Positions 22,640-31,249 are shown, counted from the stretch's first letter. The stretch is 64,000 nt of DNA from Curtobacterium pusillum (GCF_007680845.1 NZ_VEIY01000001.1:380227-444226), one strand, 5' to 3'. The notes: generated from the letters alone by a model not told the origin. Made by a program: numbers and translations.

Positions 22640-25225
22640 CTACTCGGCCGAGTGGCGACCGTGCGCGTGGTCGTCCGGCCTGGAGGCGCGGCTCGCCTCC
22701 GTCGCGTCCGTCCCGGTCGGGTCCGTGGTCGCGTTCTGGTCCGCGGCCGGGCTGCCGTCGGTGGTCGCTCCGGGCACGGCGTCGACGGGGGTCGCTGCGG
22801 CGTGGGCGGCCCGGGTGCGGATCGCCCCGGTGGTCGTCGGCGGCTCGTCGACCGGCGCGGCCGCGGAATGCGCACCGTGCGTCGTGGCGTCCGGCAGCGG
22901 AGCACGCGTGGTGTCCGCATCCGGACGGCCGGAGGTCGGAGCCGACGACCCGTGGGAGGCGACGGACGTGGCGGCGGAGGCCGTGCCTCCAGAGCGGACC
23001 GCGCCGACCGTGTCCCGCATGCCGACCGCGGAACCCGCCGAGCGCGGCTGCGACGGCACGTCCGGCGAGGTCGGCACGACCGCCATCGACCCCGTGTCCG
23101 GTGAGACGAGCGACCCGGAGCCGGCGGCCGCGTTCTGAGCGTCCACGGTGAGGCGGTCCGCATCGGCACGGTCACCCTCCGCCTTCGCGGTGGCAGCCTT
23201 CTCTGTGTTCGCCTGTTCCTGGAGTGCGGACACCTTGCGGAGCGGCGGCACCCGGAAGAACCAGGTCAGGACGAAGGCGAGCAGGATGACGCCGAGGCCG
23301 ACCCAGTAGACGGTGACGGCCGAGCTGCTGAACCCGACGAGGAACGGACGGGTGAGCCGCTTGTCGGCGCCGTTGAGGAACGACGTGTCGCTCGTCGCGG
23401 AGCTGGACGACGAGTTCGCACTCGAGTCGCCCTGCTTGAGCTGCTTGATGAGCGTCGGCGCGACTTCGTCGACGACGTTCTGTCGCTGGCTGGCCTTCGA
23501 GTAGTCGACCTGCAGCGTGCCGTCGACGACGTCGGCCTTGGCCTTCGACGCGGCGGTCTCGAGCGCCTGCTGCTCGGCTGCGGGCTTGGCCGCCGCGACC
23601 TGCTCGGCGATGACCGAGTCGGCCGAGGCTGCGGGGACCTTCCCGGCGGAGACCTGTGCCTGGACGGCCGAGGTGACCTGCTTCGTGACGGCGGCGTCCG
23701 CGGCTTCCTTCGCCTGCACGGCGCCCTTGTTCAGCCCGTCCTGGACGTTGTCCTTCACGGGGTCGACGATCTTGTTCCAGATCTGGTCCATGACCCCCTT
23801 GTTGTCGGACGCGTTCGCGACGGACGGCGTGAGGGCGGCGTTCAGGGCGCTCTTCAGGTCGCCCTCGTTCTGCATGGCCGTCGTGATGTTCGTCGGCATG
23901 AGCGTGAACAGGACGGACAGCAGCACGGCGGTGCCCATGGTGCCGCCGATCTGGCGGAAGAACGTGGCGGCACTGGTCGCGACGCCGATGTCCCGCGGGC
24001 TCACCGAGTTCTGCGCCGCGAGCGTCAGGGTCTGCATGAGCTGCCCGAGCCCGAGGCCGATGCCGAACATGCCGAGCATGAGGAACCAGAGGGGACGGTC
24101 CGCGGTGAGGAAGGTCAGGACGGTGAAGCCGATCGCGGTGAACGCGGTACCGGTGATCGGGAAGACCTGGTAGTTGCCCGTCCGGGAGATGATCTGGCCG
24201 GAGGCGATCGAGGAGATCATCAGGCCGAGGACCATCGGGAGCATCGCGAACCCGGACTCGGTCGGGGTGACGCCCTTCACGATCTGCAGGTACAGCGGGA
24301 TCGTGAGCATCGCACCGAACATGCCGAAGCCGACGAGCACGGAGAGCATCGCGGACATCGAGAAGACGCGCGAGCCGAACAGCTTCAGCGGCAGGATCGC
24401 GTCGTCCTTCATCGCGCGCTCGACGAGGATGAACGCGATGAGGCCGGCCGCACCGATGCCGTAGCAGGCGAAGGCGCCGGGGGAGTCCCAGCCCCAGTCA
24501 CGGCCCTGCTCGGCGATGAGGAGCAGCGGCACCAGGGTCACGATGACGAGGGACGCACCCCACCAGTCGATGCGGGGCTTGCCACGGTCGCCGAACTTCG
24601 GCAGGTGCAGGAACGTGAGCACCATGAAGAGTGCGATCACGCCGATCGGCACGTTGATGAGGAAGACCCAGCGCCACCCGGAGATGAAGAGCAGCTCGCC
24701 CGAGCCGGCGAAGACGCCGCCGACGAGCGGGCCGATGACGCTCGAGATGCCGAACACCGCGAGGAAGTACCCCTGGTACTTCGCGCGCTCGCGGGGCGCC
24801 AGCATGTCGCCCATGATCGCGAGCGGCAGCGACATCAGACCACCGGCGCCGAGGCCCTGCAGCGCGCGGAACCCCGCGAGCATGAGCATCGACGTCGAGA
24901 ACGACGCGGCGAAGGAGCCGACGATGAAGATGCCGATCGCGGTGATGAACAGCGGACGCCGGCCGAAGATGTCGGACAGCTTGCCGTAGATCGGCGTCGT
25001 GATCGTCGACGCGATCAGGTAGCCGGTCGTGACCCACGCCTGCTGGTCGAGACCGTGCAGGTCGTCGCCGATGGTGCGGATCGCGGTGCCGACGATCGTC
25101 TGGTCGAGGGCGCCGAGGAACATCCCGGCCATCAGGCCGTAGATGACCAGCAGGATCTGCCGGTGGCTCATCACGGCGTTCGACGACGTCGTGGGTGCCG
25201 CGGGTGCGGTCGCGGTCTGGGTCAT
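22640..25225 (-). CDS. MFS drug exporter, EmrB/QacA (DHA2) family, with long extracytoplasmic and C-terminal extensions
   Basis: 861 residues, much longer than the usual 480-530. N-terminal 14-TM DHA2 core (motif LDQTIVGTAIRTI in TM1; GKLSDIFGRRP, motif A). Between about residues 442 and 625, before the last membrane helix, there is an Ala/Lys/Gln-rich helical domain on the outside (QAKEAADAAVTKQVTSAVQAQVS...). After TM14 comes a hydrophilic, low-complexity cytoplasmic tail of about 200 residues ending DHAHGRHSAE. A perfect operator-like inverted repeat lies 29 bp upstream of its start. Substrate unknown, probably a hydrophobic drug. The tail carries a degenerate REP core at 22680-22700. Confidence 0.88.
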   Translation of the reverse strand: MTQTATAPAAPTTSSNAVMSHRQILLVIYGLMAGMFLGALDQTIVGTAIRTIGDDLHGLDQQAWVTTGYLIASTITTPIYGKLSDIFGRRPLFITAIGIFIVGSFAASFSTSMLMLAGFRALQGLGAGGLMSLPLAIMGDMLAPRERAKYQGYFLAVFGISSVIGPLVGGVFAGSGELLFISGWRWVFLINVPIGVIALFMVLTFLHLPKFGDRGKPRIDWWGASLVIVTLVPLLLIAEQGRDWGWDSPGAFACYGIGAAGLIAFILVERAMKDDAILPLKLFGSRVFSMSAMLSVLVGFGMFGAMLTIPLYLQIVKGVTPTESGFAMLPMVLGLMISSIASGQIISRTGNYQVFPITGTAFTAIGFTVLTFLTADRPLWFLMLGMFGIGLGLGQLMQTLTLAAQNSVSPRDIGVATSAATFFRQIGGTMGTAVLLSVLFTLMPTNITTAMQNEGDLKSALNAALTPSVANASDNKGVMDQIWNKIVDPVKDNVQDGLNKGAVQAKEAADAAVTKQVTSAVQAQVSAGKVPAASADSVIAEQVAAAKPAAEQQALETAASKAKADVVDGTLQVDYSKASQRQNVVDEVAPTLIKQLKQGDSSANSSSSSATSDTSFLNGADKRLTRPFLVGFSSSAVTVYWVGLGVILLAFVLTWFFRVPPLRKVSALQEQANTEKAATAKAEGDRADADRLTVDAQNAAAGSGSLVSPDTGSMAVVPTSPDVPSQPRSAGSAVGMRDTVGAVRSGGTASAATSVASHGSSAPTSGRPDADTTRAPLPDATTHGAHSAAAPVDEPPTTTGAIRTRAAHAAATPVDAVPGATTDGSPAADQNATTDPTGTDATEASRASRPDDHAHGRHSAE

Positions 25226-25253
25226 GTGCGGGCTCTCCGGGGGTGCTTGGAAA

Positions 25254-25276
25254 AACTTTGCGCTGGCTGCAAAGTT
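25254..25276. promoter_or_regulatory. Perfect 8-bp inverted repeat upstream of EmrB-type exporter
   Basis: AACTTTGC at 25254-25261 and GCAAAGTT at 25269-25276 with a 7-bp spacer. This 23-bp palindrome is strikingly AT-rich in this genome and lies in the exporter's promoter region. It looks like the operator of a TetR- or MarR-type regulator, which is not encoded next to it. Confidence 0.7.
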
Positions 25277-25456
25277 ACATCTGCCGCAAGGTGCACGGTC
25301 ACGGCGGGGTGGGTTCCTGTGTGGATCGGCAGCCCCGACGGCGCTCTCGGGACGCTCGCTGCGGGGTCGTCCCGGTGACGACGCCGGACGCCGTCACAGT
25401 ACGCCGAGGGACGGCAGGGGGTTCCCGGCGAGGGCCCACGCACGCCGCGACCGGGG

Positions 25457-26371
25457 CTAGGGGTTCGTCGCCGCTGCCTGCTCGAGCGCTTCCCGGAACC
25501 GCTCGTCGACCTCGATGCGCATCGCGCCGGTCTCCTCGTCGAAGCCCGACACCGCACTGACCTCGCCGCCGCGGGAGAAGAACAGCAGGGGGCTGAGCGG
25601 GCCGCCCGGCAGCCCCTGGCCTGCGTCGCCGAGGACCTGCAGCAGCATCCCGCCGAGCGTCTGCACCGCCGTGATGCTCTCGGCGTCGCGGATCGGCGCG
25701 GCGAGCAGGAGGTGTCGGTGCGGGACCGCGAACACCGTGCCGAACGGTGCGGCACCGAAGAGCGCGGGCAGGTTGACGGCCTTCGAGGCGGTGAAGAGCG
25801 ACTCGCCTTCGACCACGAAGACGCCCGGTGCGATCTCTGCGTTGCCGTCGACGGGTTCGTCGTCCGTGTTGAGCTGCCCGATGGCGAACAGCTCGTCGAT
25901 CCCGAGCGCGAGGTTCGGCAGCGAGGACGCCGAGATCGTGCTCACCATCGTGGGGTAGTCGACGCAGAGCCCGAGGACGAGCCCCGGCGCGAACGGCCGC
26001 GCGTACGACAGGTCGGTGGGGTCCGCCGGGCCGCTGCCGTCCTCCGCGAGGATCCGGAGCCGGATGCGGTCCCGGAGTTCGTCCGCGCCGAGCTCCGTGA
26101 CCGCGGGCTCACGGGACGCCTGGACCATCCGGTCGAAGTGCTCGCCGACGATCTGGACCTGTTCCGCGGGCGCCGCGCCGTGCACCTGCATCGCCAGGTT
26201 GTCGAGCAGGAACAGTCGGCCGTCGGTGCCGACCAGGCGTGGCTGCTCACCGGGTGGCACCTCGACCGTGGTCTCGAGGCCCCGCTCGGCGAGTGCCCGT
26301 TGCGCGAGGGCGACGAGCGTCACGCCGTGCTCGCCGTGCCCGGCTGACTTCTTCCGACCGAACCACCCCAT
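25457..26371 (-). CDS. Protein of unknown function, possibly DUF1444-like
   Basis: 304 residues, no signal peptide or membrane segment. It begins MGWFGRKKS with a basic N-terminus, then two mixed alpha/beta halves (LVALAQRALAERGLETTVEV...LFLLDNLAMQVHGA; and VLGLCVDYPTMVSTISASSLPNLALGIDELFAIG...LFGAAPFGTVFAVPHRHLLLAAPI). The DNLAMQVH region and the IDELFAIG segment vaguely resemble DUF1444 (YtpQ) proteins. I would not assign a function. It ends 231 bp upstream of the exporter start and sits 13 bp after phosphoglucomutase, probably in its operon. Confidence 0.7.
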   Translation of the reverse strand: MGWFGRKKSAGHGEHGVTLVALAQRALAERGLETTVEVPPGEQPRLVGTDGRLFLLDNLAMQVHGAAPAEQVQIVGEHFDRMVQASREPAVTELGADELRDRIRLRILAEDGSGPADPTDLSYARPFAPGLVLGLCVDYPTMVSTISASSLPNLALGIDELFAIGQLNTDDEPVDGNAEIAPGVFVVEGESLFTASKAVNLPALFGAAPFGTVFAVPHRHLLLAAPIRDAESITAVQTLGGMLLQVLGDAGQGLPGGPLSPLLFFSRGGEVSAVSGFDEETGAMRIEVDERFREALEQAAATNP

Positions 26372-26384
26372 GCGCGCGGCGGGG

Positions 26385-28004
26385 TCAGGCGCCGAGGGCG
26401 GCGTCCACGATCTCCTTGGCTTCGCGCTGCACCTGTTCGAGGTGCTCCTGGCCGACGAAGCTCTCGGCGTAGATCTTGTACACGTCCTCGGTGCCGGAGG
26501 GGCGGGCCGCGAACCACGCCCGGTCCGTGACGACCTTCACGCCACCGACGGCCGCGTCGTTGCCGGGAGCCTTCGACAGCTTCGCGGTGATCGGGTCGCC
26601 CGCGAGGGTCTCGGCCGTGATGGCGTCGCCGTCGAGCTTCGCCAGGCGTGCCTTCTGCTCCTTGCTGGCGGCCGCGTCGACGCGCTGGTAGACCGGGTCG
26701 CCGAAGCGGTCGGTCAGCTCGCGGTAGAGCTGGGACGGGGTCTTGCCGGTGACGGCGATGATCTCGGACGCCAGGAGCGCCAGGATGATGCCGTCCTTGT
26801 CGGTCGTCCACGCGGTGCCGTCCTTGCGGAGGAACGAGGCGCCCGCGGACTCTTCACCGCCGAACGCCACCGAGCCGTCGATCAGGCCCGGGACGAACCA
26901 CTTGAAGCCGACCGGGACTTCCCACAGCCGACGGCCGAGCGACTCGGCGACCTTGTCGATGATGCTCGACGACACCAGGGTCTTGCCGATCGCGGCGTCG
27001 TCGCGCCACTGGGGACGGTGCGCGTAGAGGTACTCGATCGCGACCGCGAGGTAGTGGTTCGGGTTCATCAGCCCGGCGTCCGGCGTGACGATGCCGTGGC
27101 GGTCGGAGTCGGCGTCGTTGCCGGTGAGGACGTCGAACTCGTCCTTCCGCGCCACGACGGACGCCATCGCGCTCGCGCTGGACGGGTCCATCCGGATCTT
27201 GCCGTCCCAGTCGAGCGTCATGAACGACCACGTCGGGTCGACGTCCGGGTTCACGACGGTGAGGTCGAGGCCGTAGTGGTCGCGGATGCGGTTCCAGTAG
27301 GGCAGCGACGCCCCACCGAGCGGGTCGGCGCCGATCCGCACGCCTGCGCGCTTGATCGCGTCGATGTCGATGATGTTCTCGATGTCGGCGACGTAGGCGC
27401 CGAGGAAGTCGTAGCGGTCGGGGGTCGCCTGTTCCGAGCGCCGCACGTCGGCGTTGCCGCCGGCGATGATCGCGTTCGCACGGTCGGCGATCCAGCTGGT
27501 GGCGTCGCTGTCGGCCGGGCCGCCGTGCGGAGGGTTGTACTTGAAGCCGCCGTCGCGCGGCGGGTTGTGGCTCGGCGTGATGACGATGCCGTCCGCCGTG
27601 TCCGGGTTGCCGGCGCGGTTGTAGGCGATGATCGCGTGGCTGAGCGCCGGGGTCGGCACGTAGCCGTTCTCGCTGTCGGCGAGCACGTGCACGCCGTTCG
27701 CCGCGAGGACTTCCAGCGCGGTGCGTTCCGCCGGGCCGGACAGGGCGTGGGTGTCGCGGCCGATGAACAGCGGGCCGTCGGTGCCCTGCGACGTGCGGTA
27801 CTCGACGATCGCCTGGGTGATGGCGGCGATGTGGGTGTCGTTGAAGGCGGAGTCCAGCGACGAGCCGCGGTGGCCCGACGTGCCGAAGACCACCTTCTGC
27901 TCGGGGACCGTCACGTCCGGGACGCGCTCGTGGTACGCGGCGATGAGGGCGTCGAGGTCGACGAGGTCGTCTGCAGTGGCGGGGGTGCCGGCGCGGTCGT
28001 TCAT
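26385..28004 (-). CDS. pgm: Phosphoglucomutase (alpha-D-glucose-1,6-bisphosphate dependent)
   Basis: 539 residues, the usual length for bacterial Pgm. Four-domain phosphohexomutase: substrate loop GTSGHRGSS near residue 41, catalytic Ser145 in ITPSHNPPRDGG, metal loop GNDADSDRHG, and sugar-binding FGGEESAGASF. The phosphate-binding RPSGTEDVYKIY closes domain 4. It interconverts glucose-1-phosphate and glucose-6-phosphate. The ATG at 28004 was chosen because the conserved domain starts soon after; the longer open frame upstream has no coding character. Confidence 0.95.
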   Translation of the reverse strand: MNDRAGTPATADDLVDLDALIAAYHERVPDVTVPEQKVVFGTSGHRGSSLDSAFNDTHIAAITQAIVEYRTSQGTDGPLFIGRDTHALSGPAERTALEVLAANGVHVLADSENGYVPTPALSHAIIAYNRAGNPDTADGIVITPSHNPPRDGGFKYNPPHGGPADSDATSWIADRANAIIAGGNADVRRSEQATPDRYDFLGAYVADIENIIDIDAIKRAGVRIGADPLGGASLPYWNRIRDHYGLDLTVVNPDVDPTWSFMTLDWDGKIRMDPSSASAMASVVARKDEFDVLTGNDADSDRHGIVTPDAGLMNPNHYLAVAIEYLYAHRPQWRDDAAIGKTLVSSSIIDKVAESLGRRLWEVPVGFKWFVPGLIDGSVAFGGEESAGASFLRKDGTAWTTDKDGIILALLASEIIAVTGKTPSQLYRELTDRFGDPVYQRVDAAASKEQKARLAKLDGDAITAETLAGDPITAKLSKAPGNDAAVGGVKVVTDRAWFAARPSGTEDVYKIYAESFVGQEHLEQVQREAKEIVDAALGA

Positions 28005-28196
28005 GGCTCCATCCTGGCATCGCCCCCACGCGAGCGCCCAGGAACCACCGCACCTGTGGAGAAGTGCGAGCGGCCGTCCCACCGGGCCCGAAGGGGGGAC
28101 GGTCCGGGTGGACGACCGCTCGCGGTCTGGGTACGCACCGCGCTGTGCGATGCGGTGCGCGGCAGCGCCTCGTGCGGTGCGGCGCGCCGCAGCGCG

Positions 28197-28442
28197 TCAG
28201 GCGGTGCGGAACGACCCGGTCGCCGTGCGCAGCGATCCGGTGACCGTGCGCGTCGAGGACGTCGCGGTGCCCGGACGACGGAACTGCGTGTCGACGAAGC
28301 GACGGAGGGGTCGCTCGGAGCCGGTGCCGGTGTAGCTGCCGATCGGACGCCATGCGGCGTCGACCGCGTAGCCGCCGAGTTCGGTGCGGGATGCGAGGCC
28401 GGTCACGTACGCGCCGCCCAGGGGGTTCTGACGGTTCTGCAT
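28197..28442 (-). CDS. Small basic protein of unknown function
   Basis: 81 residues from the ATG at 28442 (MQNRQNPLGGAYVTGLASRTELGGYAVDAAWRPIGS...), with a GAGGAG site 5 bp upstream. The C-terminus has a short repeated pattern (TRTVTGSLRTATGSFRTA). No membrane segment. A longer form from an ATG at about 28517 is preceded by a perfect AAGGAGG site, giving an Arg-rich N-terminus. A second reading frame across the same stretch (28403-28540) also has good GC3, so the true start is uncertain. Family not recognised. Confidence 0.55.
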   Translation of the reverse strand: MQNRQNPLGGAYVTGLASRTELGGYAVDAAWRPIGSYTGTGSERPLRRFVDTQFRRPGTATSSTRTVTGSLRTATGSFRTA

Positions 28443-28527
28443 GGGTACTCCTCGTCGTCGTGCCGAGGATCGTCGGTCACCGGGTCGGCGACCACGACGC
28501 CGTCGACCTGATGACCCCATCGTACCT

Positions 28528-28554
28528 CCTTCTTTTGCATGACACAAAAGAAGG
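28528..28554. terminator. Perfect 10-bp hairpin, terminator or operator
   Basis: CCTTCTTTTG at 28528-28537 and CAAAAGAAGG at 28545-28554 around a 7-nt centre. It lies 6 bp after the methyltransferase stop and upstream of the small gene on the same strand, so it could end the glycan operon, control the next gene, or both. It overlaps the AAGGAGG ribosome site of the longer small ORF. Confidence 0.55.
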
Positions 28555-28559
28555 ATTGC

Positions 28560-29222
28560 TCAGGCGACCAGCTCGCAGAACGTCCGGCCGCCCGCGGTCC
28601 AGCTCTGCCGGGCGACGAGACCGACCTCGTCGGCGAGGTCGAGCAGCGCGTCGACGCCGACCTCGGCCCACGGGAACTCGGCACTCTGGTGCCCGTCGGC
28701 GTCCACCACGCGTGCGGTGTACACCCGGTCCGCGGTGCGGTCGACGTGCGTCTCGACCACGATCCGGCCGCCGACGCGCACGATGTCCCGGCAGCGGGCC
28801 AGCAGTGCCGCGGGGTCGCCGCCGATGCCGATGTTCCCGTCGATGACGAGGGCGGTGTCCCAGTGCCCCTCGTCCGGCACCCGGTCGAACACCGAGCCCT
28901 GCAGCGCGGTGCCGCCGGAGCGTCGGGCGATCGCCACCGCGTCCGCCGAGACGTCGACCCCGAGCGCCGGGATCCCGAGGGTCCCCGCGGCCACGAGCAT
29001 CCGGCCGGGGCCGCACCCGATGTCGATCACGGGGCCGTCCGCACCGTCGAGGAGCGACCGGTCCACCCGGTCGGCCGCGGCGCTCCACCGACCGACGTCC
29101 AGCGTCACGGCCGAGTCCGGGCGTGAAGGGTCGGTGAGGCGGATGCGGCCGTCGGTGCGGAGCGCACGTGCGTACGGCTCACCGCCGCCGGCGCCGAAGG
29201 AGACGGGTGCGTGCATGGTCAT
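28560..29222 (-). CDS. Class I SAM-dependent methyltransferase
   Basis: 220 residues. Motif I VIDIGCGPGRMLVA near residue 65, acidic loop ALGVDVSADAVAIARR, then VIDGNIGIGGDP. Start at ATG 29222, overlapping the upstream DUF2064 stop by 4 nt. It is the last gene of a GT2-DUF2064-methyltransferase operon. In actinobacteria such trios are found together, sometimes with a molybdopterin oxidoreductase; their product is not known to me. Confidence 0.87.
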   Translation of the reverse strand: MTMHAPVSFGAGGGEPYARALRTDGRIRLTDPSRPDSAVTLDVGRWSAAADRVDRSLLDGADGPVIDIGCGPGRMLVAAGTLGIPALGVDVSADAVAIARRSGGTALQGSVFDRVPDEGHWDTALVIDGNIGIGGDPAALLARCRDIVRVGGRIVVETHVDRTADRVYTARVVDADGHQSAEFPWAEVGVDALLDLADEVGLVARQSWTAGGRTFCELVA

Positions 29223-29851
29223 CGGAGGCTCCCCACGGTCTCGGCCTGCAGTGCCTCGGCGAACCCGGAGTCGGGCGCGAGGGCGGCGACGCGCTCGGCG
29301 TCGGGCACGGTGTCGACGTCGAGGAGGACACCGAGGGTGCCCACGTCGAGTCCGGCGTCGGTCAGTCGGGCGAACTGCACGGCACCGGTGTCGTCCTTGG
29401 ACATCGGCACGCCCCGGAGGTACGAGCCGTCCGGATCGCGGAGGTAGAGCGACCAGAACCCGCCGTCCTCGGCCGGGCCGAACCAGGCGTCCCGCTCCGG
29501 GTCGTCGAACACCGGCGCGACGTCCGCGGCGCTGACCTGCGGCGTGTCCATCCCGACCAGCAGGAGGGGGCCGTCGACCGCGTCGAACAGGAAGCCGAGC
29601 CGCTCGTCGAGGCCGCCGCCCGGCTGGTGCAGGACGTCGAAGTCCTCGGCACCCGGCGGGACGACCGACCCGTCGAAGAACAGCACCCGACGCGCCGCGG
29701 GCAGCGCGCGCACGGTGGCGAGCGTGTCGGCGAGGCTGGCGCGGGCGACGCGAGCGGCGCCCTCCGGGGTGAGCGCCGGCGTCAGCCGCGTCTTCACCTT
29801 CCCGGGCAGGCACTCCTTCGCGACCACCGCGACGGTGACGCCCGCGGTCAC
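29219..29851 (-). CDS. DUF2064 protein (TIGR04282-type glycosyltransferase-like)
   Basis: 210 residues. The start VAVVAKECLPGKVKTRLTPALTPEGAARVA is the KxPxxGxVKTRL signature of DUF2064, a nucleotidyl- or glycosyltransferase A-fold family. LLLVGMDTPQVSAADV carries the DxP motif (GxDxPxL) and FGPAEDGGFWSLYL the GPAxDGGYxLxG motif. The GTG at 29851 overlaps the GT2 stop. Donor and acceptor are unknown. Confidence 0.85.
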   Translation of the reverse strand: MTAGVTVAVVAKECLPGKVKTRLTPALTPEGAARVARASLADTLATVRALPAARRVLFFDGSVVPPGAEDFDVLHQPGGGLDERLGFLFDAVDGPLLLVGMDTPQVSAADVAPVFDDPERDAWFGPAEDGGFWSLYLRDPDGSYLRGVPMSKDDTGAVQFARLTDAGLDVGTLGVLLDVDTVPDAERVAALAPDSGFAEALQAETVGSLR

Positions 29852-30591
29852 GAGCGCACCCCCTCGGCGGTGGAGGCGACCAGCGGCTCGACGGAGGCCG
29901 GTGCGACGGGGGTGGGTCGCGCCTCCCGTCGGTACTCGCGCAGCAGACGCGACATGTCCTTCACGGCGTTGACCGTGCCGCGGAGCGTGCCGGTGACCTT
30001 GCTGTCACCGATGCGCTGCGCGTACCCGATGTCCGACTCGTCCACCCGCCAGCCCGCCGCGTGTGCGGCGAGGACCATCTCGAGCGGGTAGCCGCTGCGG
30101 CGGTCCTGCAGGTCGAGGGCGACGAGGTCCTCGCGGCGCATCACACGCATCGGACCGAGGTCGCGGAGGCGGTAGCCGGTCGCGCGACGCATGAGGACGG
30201 CGAGGACGCGGTTCGCGAACCGTGCGTGCGGCGCCCATGCGCCCGGCGTGGTCGGGACCCGTCGGCCGAGGGCGAGGTCGGTGTGCCCCGTCGCCACGCG
30301 GGCGACGAGCGGGACGAGCTCGGCCGGGTCCATGGACGCGTCGGCGTCGCAGAACGCGACGTACTCCGCGGTCGCGGCCGCCACGCCGGCAGCGCACGCC
30401 GAGCCGAAGCCCTTGACGGGTTCGGTGACGACGAGTGCGCCGTGCGCACGCGCGACGTCGGCCGAGCCGTCCGTGGACCCGTTGTCGACGACGATCGCGC
30501 GGTAGCCGCGCGGGAGGCGGCCCAGGACCTCGGGGAGGGCGTCCGCCTCGTCGAGACAGGGGAGGATCACGTCGACGTTCATGTCGGCCAT
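29848..30591 (-). CDS. Family 2 glycosyltransferase (dolichyl-phosphate-mannose synthase-like)
   Basis: 247 residues, GT-A fold: VDVILPCLDEADALPEVL at the N-terminus, VVDNGSTDGSADVARAHGA, the donor-binding DxD-like FCDADASMDP, and RDLGPMRVMRREDLVALDL plus RIGDSKVTGTLRGTVNA as in polyprenyl-phosphate sugar synthases. No C-terminal membrane helices. First gene of an operon with DUF2064 and the methyltransferase. The start at ATG 30591 (MADMNVD) or at 30582 cannot be separated. Confidence 0.88.
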   Translation of the reverse strand: MADMNVDVILPCLDEADALPEVLGRLPRGYRAIVVDNGSTDGSADVARAHGALVVTEPVKGFGSACAAGVAAATAEYVAFCDADASMDPAELVPLVARVATGHTDLALGRRVPTTPGAWAPHARFANRVLAVLMRRATGYRLRDLGPMRVMRREDLVALDLQDRRSGYPLEMVLAAHAAGWRVDESDIGYAQRIGDSKVTGTLRGTVNAVKDMSRLLREYRREARPTPVAPASVEPLVASTAEGVRS

Positions 30592-30861
30592 TCGGCGCGG
30601 ACCGTCGGAACGATGGGTGTCGGGTCGCGGGTGTCGTTCCCGGGGGCGGTCGGTCTCGTGGGCCGGCTGTCGTTCCATGCCTCCGAGCCAACACGAGGCG
30701 CGGTGTCGGGGGACAGGATCGGCGTCCCCCGAGGGCCGTTCTGCGCACTGCCGGGGAGTGGTTCCCCCTGATCGGGGGACACGGGTGTCGGTGGGTGTGG
30801 GGACGGGGCGGCCCCGGCCGGGCCGCGGCCGGGCGCCCGCCGGGCCCCCGGCCGGGGTCGT

Positions 30862-30949
30862 CGAACGGGCAAAATCTGTCACGCTCGGGGCCGCGCGGCG
30901 GCCGCTTGCGCCCGCTCGGCAGACGTGAGCGGCATGTCGTGCCCGCTCG
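30862..30949. repeat. 88-bp imperfect repeat, copy 1
   Basis: Begins CGAACGGGCAAAA and ends GTGCCCGCTCG. Same length and similar sequence as the element at 31088-31175; shared inner blocks include GCTCGGC and GACGTGAGCGGC. Its left end has diverged from the perfect terminal repeat of copy 2. Confidence 0.75.
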
Positions 30950-30971
30950 CGGAGCCCTCGACCAGCGTGTC

Positions 30972-31028
30972 GACCGCCTGGAGGCGCGGCGCACGCCCGC
31001 CGGACCGGCACCGCGCCTCCAGGCGGTC
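30972..31028. repeat. Palindromic repeat (REP-like family), intergenic copy
   Basis: Perfect 18-bp arms, 30972-30989 and 31011-31028, with core CTGGAGGCGCGG, lying between the two 88-bp elements. Confidence 0.88.
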
Positions 31029-31087
31029 CCGTCCAGGGCGGTACGCGCGTCCGGCCGGGCGGTCCCGGGTGCCCTGCCGGGGCGGCC

Positions 31088-31175
31088 CGAGCGGGCACTT
31101 TCCGTCGCGCTCGGCGCGCGGAGACGGCCGTTTGCGCACGCTCGGCGGACGTGAGCGGCGTGTTGTGCCCGCTCG
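31088..31175. repeat. 88-bp repeat, copy 2, with terminal inverted repeats
   Basis: CGAGCGGGCAC at 31088-31098 is the exact inverse of GTGCCCGCTCG at 31165-31175. Short, non-coding and bounded by inverted ends, so it resembles a MITE or a large REP unit. Confidence 0.75.
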
Positions 31176-31249
31176 GCGACGCCGCCCGCCCGCGCCGCTC
31201 GGCGACGCCGCCCGCCCGCCTGCCGCTCCCGGCGACGCCGCCGCGCGGC

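Larger units (their letters stand above)
30592..31249. other. 658-bp non-coding region rich in palindromes
   Basis: No convincing gene. From left to right: three copies of TCGGGGGAC (two inverted, 30706-30714 and 30724-30732; one at 30772-30780); an 88-bp element at 30862-30949; a REP-like palindrome at 30972-31028; a second 88-bp element at 31088-31175; then GC-rich direct repeats of CGGCGACGCCGCC up to the epimerase stop. It probably holds the promoter of the GT2 operon and terminators of the mtnP-epimerase pair. Confidence 0.75.
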
